The notes beneath the pieces are model-generated. The model was given only the letters and a program-made list of their open reading frames with translations, searched no databases and was not told the origin of the DNA. The translations under genes were made by a program, and so were the position numbers. Of a stretch of DNA of 64,000 bases, positions 53,471-63,200 are shown piece after piece. Position 1 is the first letter of the stretch; each line of letters begins with the position of its first letter. The DNA is from Ligaoa zhengdingensis (lineage in GTDB: Bacteria; Bacillota; Clostridia; Oscillospirales; Ruminococcaceae), in the NCBI RefSeq assembly GCF_014384885.1, contig NZ_JACRST010000001.1:186001-250000 (forward strand), written 5' to 3'.

Positions 53471-54491
53471 CGCTGTTCTCCTCTTTTCTTTCGTCGTCAT
53501 TGATTGTCTCCGGGGCAGGCGCGCCGGCGGAGGTTTCCTCTGCGGCGGATTCCCCCTTCGCGGTCTCCTTTTTCGGATAGAAGGTTCCCTGGCGGATCAT
53601 CTCCGCCTCCTCTGTATTGACATAGAGTTTCAAATATTCCGGGTCGTTTGCGCGTTTGATCTTGACGCGAATCCAAATCCACAGCGCCAACGCGACGACC
53701 ACGCCGATAATCGACAGCACCTGGGACACGCGGAAATTGCCCCACATCAGGCTGTCGGTGCGCAGCCCTTCGACCACGGCGCGCTCCGCGCCATACCAGA
53801 CGCAGTAGAACAGCACCAGTTCGCCGTCAAACCGGCGGCGCTTGGTGTACCAGGCGATCAGGATGAAGCCGAGCAGGCACCAAATCGATTCGTAAAAGAA
53901 GGTCGGATGAACCGGCATGGAGGGGTCGACGATGACCCCTACTTCGGCCAGCTCCTGCTGGTGCGCCGTCAAATAGCGTTCGATGACCGGGCTGGTCATG
54001 CCCCAGGGCATGGTGGTGTTGCTGCCGAACGCTTCGATGTTGACAAAGTTGCCCCAGCGCCCGATAGCCTGTCCGATGATGACGCCGCCCGTGGCGATAT
54101 CCAGCATCGGCAGCACGCGCACCTTGCGCACACGGCACATCCACAGGCCGACCAGGATTGCACCGATGAGACCGCCATAGATGGCGATGCCGCCCTCCCA
54201 GATTTTAAAGATATCGGCCAGATTGTCCTTATACTCATTCCAGGAAAAGGCCACATAGTAGATGCGGGCGCCGACGATACCGCCCATCACGGCGACCAAC
54301 AGGACATCGATCACCCGGTCGCCGTCCAGGCCGAACGTCTTGGTGCGCAGCATCACATAGGAAATACCCACCAAAAATGCCAGCGCCATCAGAATGCCGT
54401 ACCAGGCGATTGTATAACTGCCGATGTGAAATGCCACGCGATCCAGATGAAATTCCAATCCCAGGCCCGGGAAACTCAATAGTTCGCCCAT
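53454..54491 (-). CDS. lgt: Prolipoprotein diacylglyceryl transferase with long acidic C-terminal tail
   Basis: ATG 54491, seven or so bases after GGGAGG, gives 345 residues. Seven membrane helices are predicted. The Lgt signature [13 protein letters not shown] (about 140-152) with the essential Arg and Asn, and [15 protein letters not shown] near 200, are present. It transfers diacylglycerol from phosphatidylglycerol to the lipobox Cys of lipoproteins. The last 60 or so residues after the final helix are charged (Glu/Lys/Ala-rich) and longer than in E. coli Lgt; likely disordered. It is followed by folD. Confidence 0.94.
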   Translation of the reverse strand: MGELLSFPGLGLEFHLDRVAFHIGSYTIAWYGILMALAFLVGISYVMLRTKTFGLDGDRVIDVLLVAVMGGIVGARIYYVAFSWNEYKDNLADIFKIWEGGIAIYGGLIGAILVGLWMCRVRKVRVLPMLDIATGGVIIGQAIGRWGNFVNIEAFGSNTTMPWGMTSPVIERYLTAHQQELAEVGVIVDPSMPVHPTFFYESIWCLLGFILIAWYTKRRRFDGELVLFYCVWYGAERAVVEGLRTDSLMWGNFRVSQVLSIIGVVVALALWIWIRVKIKRANDPEYLKLYVNTEEAEMIRQGTFYPKKETAKGESAAEETSAGAPAPETINDDERKEENSDGSDT

Positions 54492-54521
54492 AATCGAACC
54501 TCCCATTTTGTCAGAATAGAA

Positions 54522-55796
54522 TCAAGCGGGTGCAACCACCGAAAGCGCGCTGTATTCCCGCGCAAAGTTGTCGCGCAGACGGGCGTTCAGCGTCTCGATC
54601 TCACAGTCGGCGATGACATCGAGCAGCTCGTACAGCTCAAAATTAGAAAAATGAGCTTGCAGCATCGCACTGGCGATGTCGTCCACATAGCTGAGCATCC
54701 GGATATACCGGCCGTAGATGGCCTTTTTGCAGCGGGCAAACGCAGCCGCGTCGACGCCCTCGCGCTGAATGCGCTCGATCTCGGCGCACAGCTCCTCATA
54801 GACGCGGTCGGGGTCGCGGCTCTCACCCGAGAACAGTGCGGCGCAATAATCCCGCCCGGTAAAGGATTCTGTTCCGAAGGTGGAATTGATAAGGCCCGCA
54901 TCGTACAGACGCCGGTAGAGGGGCGACGCCTCGCCCGCGATGATCTCAAGCAGGATTTCGTCGAGCACCTGGCCCAGTGCGTTTTCCCGCTTGCTGCCGG
55001 GCAGCTCTTTAAAGCCGATGTTGAACATCGGCATAGCGACCGGCAACTTGATCTCGACGCGGTGCTCGCCGACCTCGCGGGGTTCGTCCGGCACCTTGGC
55101 CTCGATAGATAGATTCTCGGCGGGCTTCAGGATGCGGTCGGCCGCTTCGATGACGGTGTCGATCTCGAAGTTGCCCGCCACGGCCAGCACCATGTTGTTG
55201 AGATTGTAAAAGGTATTGTAGCAGCGGTAGAGCAGGTCGGCGTCGATCTGCGCGATCGATTCCACCGTACCCGCGATGTCCACCCGCACCGGGTTGTTTT
55301 GATACAGTGCCTCGAGCAGGTTGAACAGCACCCGCCAATCGGGGTTGTCGTCATACATTTTGATCTCCTGCCCGATGATCCCCTGCTCCTTGCGCACCGT
55401 CTCCTCGGTGAAATAGGGGTGGGTGACAAAATCGAGCAGAATCTCGATCGATTCTTTGAAGTTCTCCGAGCAGCTGAACAGGTAACAGGTTTTATCAAAG
55501 CTGGTGTAGGCGTTGGCCGAGGCCCCAGTTTTGGCATAACGCGCAAAGGCGTCCCCGTCCTCGCTTTCAAACAGCTTGTGTTCCAGGTAGTGCGCGATCC
55601 CCGCAGGGACCGTGACAAAGTCGCCGTCCTTGCTGGTTTTGAAGGTGGTATCGATCGAACCGACCTCCGCGCCGAACAGCGCGTATGCGGAGCTGAACTC
55701 CGGCTTTGGGCAGAGCAGCATGGTGAGGCCCGAGCTGTGCTGATATCGATAATACCGGTCTCCCAACCGCTGCGAACGGATTTCAGTTAGATTCAT
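54522..55796 (-). CDS. M16 family zinc metallopeptidase, catalytic-type subunit (YmfH-like)
   Basis: The protein has 424 residues. The inverted zinc motif HYLEH (about 69-73), with the downstream Glu near 145 in KEQGIIGQEIKMY, shows an active M16 peptidase half. The C-terminal half lacks the motif, as usual for M16B clamshell proteins. It starts inside the end of the partner gene (14-base overlap). The pair corresponds to ymfH and ymfF of Bacillus. M16B enzymes degrade short peptides in the cytoplasm; the physiological substrate is unknown. Confidence 0.9.
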   Translation of the reverse strand: MNLTEIRSQRLGDRYYRYQHSSGLTMLLCPKPEFSSAYALFGAEVGSIDTTFKTSKDGDFVTVPAGIAHYLEHKLFESEDGDAFARYAKTGASANAYTSFDKTCYLFSCSENFKESIEILLDFVTHPYFTEETVRKEQGIIGQEIKMYDDNPDWRVLFNLLEALYQNNPVRVDIAGTVESIAQIDADLLYRCYNTFYNLNNMVLAVAGNFEIDTVIEAADRILKPAENLSIEAKVPDEPREVGEHRVEIKLPVAMPMFNIGFKELPGSKRENALGQVLDEILLEIIAGEASPLYRRLYDAGLINSTFGTESFTGRDYCAALFSGESRDPDRVYEELCAEIERIQREGVDAAAFARCKKAIYGRYIRMLSYVDDIASAMLQAHFSNFELYELLDVIADCEIETLNARLRDNFAREYSALSVVAPA

Positions 55797-57078
55797 GCGC
55801 GTTTTCCTCCCTGCTGGTTAAGAAATAGACGGTATCCAGCGTGACCTTGCCCGCCGCTTCCATCACCTGTTCCCGCGTGAGCGACGAAATCTGGCGGGCG
55901 TTCTCCTCGGGGGATTGACTGGAGCCCGACAAAATCTGATCGAGATACCAGCCCTCCATACCGCCGAGCGTGTCGGTGACCGAACCCAGCGCGCTGGTCA
56001 GCGCCAGGATGGTGTTGTCAAGCTCCTCATCGGTGAACTCGCCGTTGCGCACAACATCCAGCTGGTTCAGGATCTCATCCTGCGCCTTCTGTTTGTTGGC
56101 AGCCTCCACGCCGCTGTCCACCAGCATGGTGCCGGTGGCCTTATCCAACCGGGCCGCACAGTAATAGCACAGGCTGTATTTCTCGCGGACATTCAGGAAC
56201 AGCCGCGAAAACGGCGTGCCGCCGTACAGCGCCGCCATCAGCTTGGCCGCGTTCTTTTCCTCCTGCGATTCGAGCTCGCCGATGCGGAAGCCCATCACCA
56301 GCTTGCTCTGGCTTACATCCATGCGGTCGGTCTTTTCGGTCACCCGCTCGGCCTTCGCCTTGGTGGACGCCTCACGGTGCGCAATCGGGCTGCGCTTTAA
56401 CCGTGAAAAACGGTCGGCGAATATTTTCGCCGCGCCTTCCCCGTCGCCGCAGCCGATGAACAGGATTTCAACCGCCGCGTCGCGGACCGCCCGGTGATAC
56501 GCCTCGGTGGCGCTCTGGCGGGTCATCGCCTCTGCTCGCTCCTTGGTGCCGTACTTCTTGATGGCAAACGGCTCGCCTTCAAATAGAACAGACTGGCAGC
56601 GGCTGATCGCGTAGCTGCGCTTGTCGTTGATCTCCGATTCGATTGTATCGACCAGCGACCGCCGCTCGAGTTCAAAGTCCTGCTCATCGAACACCCCATC
56701 CACAAAGTATGGGTCGAGCAGCAGGCCCGCCGCCAACTCAGCGCACTTGTTGGTCAGCAACTCGCCGTCCATCGTATAGCGGTCGTCCAGGGTTTGAATG
56801 GAAAGGTTTAAAATTTGGTAGGCGCCGTGCTTGCGCACGTCCGCGTCGAGCGACGCGCCGTACAACTCGCACAGGCGTTCATTGAGCCTTGTAAAATCAG
56901 GGCAATCGCGGAACCGCCTGCGCAGCAGGAAAGGAACCACCGCAGTGTCGGTGACTGTTTCGGCGTCCAGCGGCAGAATCAGGTTGCAGGATATCCGGTT
57001 GGCTTTGAATTTCGCATCGGTGATGGCGTTCCAATAGACGCCGTCGCACAGCTGCCTTCGAACCATTTTGTTGCTCAT
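55783..57078 (-). CDS. M16 family peptidase-like protein, non-catalytic subunit (YmfF-like)
   Basis: The protein has 431 residues and the M16 fold, but at the position of HxxEH it has VVPFLLRRRF, so it cannot bind zinc there. It retains the C-terminal M16 substrate-binding segment (GGTPFSRLFLNVREKYSLCYY). In M16B heterodimers one subunit is catalytic and the other supplies an R/Y pair; RLFLNVREKYSLCYY fits that role. Its partner is the next gene. An extended -10 promoter lies upstream at 57166-57174. Confidence 0.88.
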   Translation of the reverse strand: MSNKMVRRQLCDGVYWNAITDAKFKANRISCNLILPLDAETVTDTAVVPFLLRRRFRDCPDFTRLNERLCELYGASLDADVRKHGAYQILNLSIQTLDDRYTMDGELLTNKCAELAAGLLLDPYFVDGVFDEQDFELERRSLVDTIESEINDKRSYAISRCQSVLFEGEPFAIKKYGTKERAEAMTRQSATEAYHRAVRDAAVEILFIGCGDGEGAAKIFADRFSRLKRSPIAHREASTKAKAERVTEKTDRMDVSQSKLVMGFRIGELESQEEKNAAKLMAALYGGTPFSRLFLNVREKYSLCYYCAARLDKATGTMLVDSGVEAANKQKAQDEILNQLDVVRNGEFTDEELDNTILALTSALGSVTDTLGGMEGWYLDQILSGSSQSPEENARQISSLTREQVMEAAGKVTLDTVYFLTSREENAHESN

Positions 57079-57165
57079 CGGGTCATCTCCTATAGTTCGC
57101 CCCGCAGTGCGGCGCGGATTTGCTTTTCCTGGTTTTTCCAGTTTACATAAGATCCCACGCTATGC

Positions 57166-57174
57166 ATTATAACA
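57166..57174 (-). promoter_or_regulatory. Extended -10 promoter of the M16 gene pair
   Basis: TG-T-TATAAT on the minus strand, about 90 bases upstream of the start at 57078. The -35 (TGGCGA) is poor, as is common for extended -10 promoters. The rest of 57079-57222 shows nothing further and no clear terminator for the giant gene. Confidence 0.55.
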
Positions 57175-57222
57175 TAGATTTTTTATCATCGCCATATCTC
57201 ACGGGGCATTCGTTGGGAAAAA

Positions 57223-60200
57223 TTATGAACTTTTTTCTAAGGTGTACTCCACATCTTTGGGTGTCCCGTCAAGGGTTACGGCATCGGCCGGCAGGCCGTT
57301 CACCGACATACCCTGATGATCGCCCCACCTGGCCGTAAAATGGATCGCTGTCCCCTCGAGGTTGAGCTCGAAGGAGCAGCCCTTCCAGGACGGAGGGATG
57401 CAGGGCGAAAAGGTCACGGTTCCTCCCATCCGGCGGATGCCCAACAGGCGTTCAACCACTGTGCGGTAGTACCAGCTGGATGCGCCGGTGTACATGCTCC
57501 ATCCGCCCCGTCCAGCGGCGCCCGACGCGGAATAGATATCTGCGGCAAGGTAATACGGCTCGAGCTGGTAGCGCAGGGCGAGCGCCTGATCGCGGCAGCG
57601 GGAGGCCGGGTTGAACCAATCGAGCAACCGCCAGCCGTCCTCCGCCCTGCCTTCGTGCAGCAGCGCCATCGCCAGCCAGACCGATGCGTGGGTGTACTGC
57701 CCACCGTTTTCACGGATGCCCGCCGGATAGGCCTTGACATAGCCGGGCTGTTGACTGGAATCAGCAAACGGCCGGTCGAACAGTTTGACGATGCGCAGTT
57801 GCGGGTCGGCCAGGAAGTGCAGGGCGCTGTCCAGCGCGGTGGACACGCGCGCCCGGTCGGGCATGGGACAGAGCGCCGCGAAGCTCTGCGGCAGGGAATC
57901 GATGGTGCATTCGTCGTTTTCGCGGCTCCCCATCGGGGAACCGTCGTCGTAGAATGCGCGGAGATACCACGCCCCATCCCAACAGTGGGCGTCCACCGCT
58001 GTTTTCAGCGACTCCATGCGCTCGGCGCACAGCTGCGCCAGTTCAGCGTCCCCCTGAGCCTCTGCAAGCGGCAAAAAGCGCCGCAGCACCATGGCCAGAA
58101 ACAGGGCGAGCCAGACGCTCTCCCCTTTTCCCTCGGTACCAACCGTGTTGAAGCCGTCGTTCCAGTCTCCACTGCCGATCAGCGGCAGGCCGTGCGGTCC
58201 CAATCGGGCGGCAGCGCGCCTGATCGTGCGCGCGCAGTGCTCATAGACACTGGCCCGCTCCACGCTGCGCCGCGGCTCAAAATAGCGCTCCTTCTCCTCC
58301 GCGCCGAGCAGCTCCCCCTCCACAAATGGAACCGGGATGGACAGGAGCGAGCGGTCACCGGTCGTCTCGACGTATTCACACACCGCGTAGGGCAGCCAGA
58401 GAAGGTCGTCGCTGTATTTGGTGCGCACACCGCGCAATCCGCCGCCGCTGTGCGGCAGGTTGTGCCACCAGTGCAGCACGTCTCCCTCTGGGAACTGAGC
58501 TGCTGCTGCGCGCAATATCTGATACTTTGCGGCATGCGGGGCGAACAACAGGCAGGCGGTCGCATCCTGAAGCTGATCGCGGAACCCGTATGCGCCGCCG
58601 CACTGGTAGAACGCCGTGCGACCCCAGATGCGGCATTGTAGAATCTGATGGGGCAAAAAGTCGCTTACCAGCCGGTTGAGCGGTTCATCCGGCGTATGCA
58701 GAACAAGCGCGGAGACCGGTTCCGCCGGCGGGAGATCGAGCGATGCGAGCCGCCGCGCGGCGTCCGCATGGGCCGCCCAGACCAACCGAAAGTGGACGGC
58801 CCTCTCCCCCCAGGGCGCGAGTTCCAGCTCCACGAGCAGCGCTGCGCAGGGCTCGCTGTCCGCCTCCTCGGCCTCGTCCCAGCGCCCGCAGAGGAAGTCC
58901 GCCCGGTTGGTGACGGGAAGGGCAGCTTTTTCCCCGCAACACAGGGCGCTCACCCCGCGAACCGCCGTTTGAAATGGGTTGTGGCAGACGAGACAGCCGC
59001 CGGAAAACTCAGCGGTAATCTGCCGGGCGTCGCCGCGGTCGACCCCAAGCACCGGCTCGGTATAGTAAGCGAGCGTCACACGCCGCGGGTCGGCACCGCG
59101 ATTTTGCAGCCGCACCTCCACCTGTTTGACGCATCCTTTGGCCGGAACCGTTACCTCCACACAGGTGGACAGCCCGTCGATCCGCCCCTCATAGCGCGCG
59201 CTGCGCTGCCCGTAGGAACAGAGCGACCCGTGAATCAGATCAAAAAAACGATCCCCCAGGCGCAGCACCAGCCGTTCGCCCAGGTTGCCTGCAGTGATAT
59301 CGTTATGCCAGGGGGTCAGTCTATTCTCACGTGCGTTGACCGCCCAAGTGAAGCCGAGAAAGCTGTCCCCCACCAACGTCCCAAAGGTGGAGTTGGCGAG
59401 GATGTGGGAAAAGGGCAGTGCCTGTCCCGGCTGCTTTTGGACATAAAACCGCCCCTGGGAAAAGATGCCCCCTGTGACCTCGAGGTCATCCGGCCGCCGG
59501 TCGATCTCCTGCGGGGAGACCGGCAGGAAGCATACCGGGCGGTGGGGCCGCCCGGGTTCCCATACCCGCACCCCGGAGCGGGGTGCGATGTGGACCGCCG
59601 AAGCCTCCAGCAAGCGCAGGGGGGCCTCCCCCACCGTGCCGCTGTCGATGAGAAATACGCCGTTTCCGATCTGATCGGCGCAGCCCATCTGTTCCATACA
59701 ATCGCGCAGCACGGGGAGGAGATCCGAAGGCGCTGTAAATACCAGGTCAAACGGCACACCGGCCAGCTTGCACTTTTTGTAGAGCGCCAGGTATGCTTCC
59801 GCCTGCCCCCGCTCCCAGTCCCAATCTGTGGGATACAGCACGATCGGCCGGTCGCCAGAGATGGACATGCCCCACAGGCCGTCCTTCCCCAGCCGGTTCT
59901 GGGCACGTGCTGCCCGCATCGCGCTGTCCGCCTCAGCGGGGAAGCACAGCGAGGGCAGCACCGCGAAGGCCAGCCTGCCCTCGATGGTATCCCCCACCAA
60001 CAGGCTGTTCGGCGCCTTCTCCGACTGAATCCTCCCCTGCGCCCGCTGGGAGACGATCGCCCCGATCGCCTCCTCCCTCGTCTCCCCGGCTGCGATCAAC
60101 TGTGTCACCTGCGCACGGCCGCCTGCGGGCAGCTCCAGATGCAGCCGCAGGGCACACGCGGCATCCGGCGTACCGGCGCCGCCCGCAAACTCCCGGGTGG

Positions 60201-63200
60201 CAAATTCTGCGAGACCGGCGAGACCATCCGGTGCGTTCATCAACCTTTCCCGGCGGGTCTCATATTCAAATGGGAGATCCTCCAGGAACCCAACCGCCAG
60301 ATAGGTCTGGGTCTTCTGCCTCCGTTCCCGGCGGGTAAACAGCAGGATGCGGCTCTGCGCCTCATATTCGGCGGTGACAAACAGCTTGGAAAAAGCCGGG
60401 TGAGCTTTGTAATCCACAGTTGGGGCGAGCGTTGGCTCCAGATAGCACAAAAGCTGCGCTGTGGTGCGCTGCTGCGTCAGATTTTTGATCTGATACTCGC
60501 GCTGTTCCAGGGGCAGGGTGGGGTGCAACAGCACCCGCAAACCGGTTTTGACGCTGCGGTACTTGGCCTTATAGATGACGTTGTTTTCGGCGAACTGCAC
60601 ACGGTAGCGCACCTGGGCGTCGTAAAGCGGCGCGGCGGTCAGGGAAAACGAGCGCTCCCCCACCTGCAAAAAGGCGTAGATTCCCGCCGGATTTTGTAGC
60701 AAATCGCCCGGGCGGCGGGTGAGGTCGATGCGCCCCGAGGACAGCCATCCCGCCCCTGTATCGGTCAACAGGTCGGAAAGCGCGCCGTTGGCGAGCAGGA
60801 TCGCCTGCGGGCGCTCGGGGGAAATCTGTTCATATTCCTCCGCAATCACGGTTTTCACAGGATCACGCTCCTTCATATCCTTAAATTTCACATCGTCGTA
60901 CATCACGGTGTCGCGGCACACCTTCTCCTGCAGCAGTTCCTTGGCCGCATTCATGCGGTGGTCGCGCAGGAACCGCTGCTGCATCCGTCCGCTGAACAGG
61001 GCGTTGTCGGCCGCGGTGAGGCTCATCCCGATGTGGTGCGACATAAAGCTCCGGCAGACCCCGTAGCGGGAAGGTACGCGGTTCTCCGTGTAGTCGATCG
61101 CCTCAAAAAAGCCGTACGCGCCGGAAAAGCCCTCCTCCCGCATACGGCGCAGATTCTTCATGGCGGCCACCGGCGCGACCGGCAGCACCAGGAAGGTGGA
61201 GTAGGGCGAGATCACCAGCTCGTCGTCCAAGCCGCGCTTGACCCCCAGCTTCTGAACCCCGTGCGCCTTGTACTGGTAGTTGAGCTGACCGTCGAAGCGG
61301 TAAAACGCGCTCTCCGAGATGCCCCAGGGGGTCTTTTCCTCCCGCACCCGGCGGCGCTGGCAGTAGAGGCAGTAATCCAGCGCCTCCGAGAGGAGAGATC
61401 CCTCGTAGACCGGTAGCAGCAGGTGCGGCATAAAATATTCAAACATGGTGCCGGTCCAGGACACAGGACCGGCATATCCCCCCTGCTGCGACATCGTCCG
61501 GCTCATTGCACCCCAGTGCCGCTTGGGCACCTGCCGGGACGCGACGGCATAGTAGCCCGCCATGCGCGCCTCGCTCATAAAAAAATCGTAATAGCTGTCC
61601 ATCATCTCGCCGGTAGAGGCGTTATAGCCGATCGAAAGCAGGCTGCGCCGCGCGTTGTAAAACACCGAGAGATCGGTGGCGTCGATCAGCGCGCGCACCC
61701 GCACCATAAGCGTGGCGAGCGCGGGGCATTCCGGCAGGTAGTCGCGCAGCCCCTCGCGGAAGGCGACCAGGCAGCATACAAAGTTGCCGCTGTCCACTGC
61801 CGAGACGAACCGGGGCTCCAGCAGGGTCAGACTCCCGGTATCGTACCAGTTGTAGAGGTTGCCATTCCACTTCTCCATCCGCTCGAGGGTCTCGATGACA
61901 TGTCCGGCGCGCCCGCACAGCTCACTGCTGCTGATGAAATCGAGGTCGCGGGCGGTCAGCATGGAAAGCAGCATCAGGCCGATGTTGGTGGGAGAAGTGC
62001 GGCGCGCCACTGCGTAGGTCGGCGACTGCTGGATATTGTCAGGCGGAAGCCAGTTTTCCTGTTCGGTGGCGAAGGTCTCGAAGAAGCGCCACATCGATGC
62101 ACAGTATCCGGTCAGCTCCTCCCGGTCGGCGCGGCTTAGCTCCGGACCGGTATGCGGCTTCTCCCTCCCGCTATAAAGCGCCAGCGGAATGAGAGCGGAA
62201 AAGGCCAGGCCGTAAAGATGAAGAAAGGCGTGCGGCGCAAAGAGCAGCACAATGAGGCCGATCAGCTCGGCCAACCAGTACTGCCGCACCGCCGCCGCAA
62301 ATCCGCCCCCTCTCTCGCTGTCCGCAGCGGTGACCCACTCGAGCAGCTTTTTTTTGCTGACCCACTGCCGCCACAGGGCCAGGCCGGCAGCGTTCAATTC
62401 ACATAAGGCGGTCTGCGGCAGAAGCACCAGATTGTACACCCCGCGCGCGAGCGGCTCTATTGCCTGCGGAAGCACGCGGGTAAAAAAGCGGCGGGAAAAG
62501 ACCTGCCAGCCGTTGGAGGCCACCCCCAGCGCCGCTTCCCACAGCGGCGCCCAGGCGACCGGCAGCAGCGCCGCCCAAAACAGGGCCAGTGCGGCGCGCA
62601 CTGGCAGAAAAAACGCCGCCAGCACACATGCCAAAGCCGCCGCCGGAGTGAGGGAACGGCGCAGGTTGTCCAGCAGCTTGATCCGGCTGAGGGCGTTGAT
62701 GGGATTTCCGCGGCGCAAAAAAATGTATCGGAGATTCTGCCAATCCCCCCGGACCCAGCGGTGCAGGCGGGCCAGCCAGGAGGACGGCCGCGTGGGGACA
62801 CTGTCGGTCAGCTCCACATCGGACAACAGCGCGGTGCGCAGATACGCCCCTTCCAGAATATCATGGCTCAAAATCAGGTTTTCCGGAAAACGCGCGTTGA
62901 GCAGTTTGTAAAAGCACTCGGTATCGATCAGTCCCTTACCGGAGAAGATCGACTCATGGAAGAGATCCTGATAAAAGTCTCCCGCCGAGCGGTCGTAGGT
63001 GGTCACACCGCCCACACCCGCCATCACCCGGGAAAAGGGGGTTTTTGCCTGGCTCTCCAGCGCGGTGGCCATGCGGGGCACCAGGATGCCGTAGCCTTCA
63101 ATAACAATGCCGCGCGCCTCATCCACCACCGGCCGGTTGAGCGGATGGGCCGCGGCCGAAAGGAACTGTCCGGCGGTGTCGAACAACAGGTTAGTGTCGG

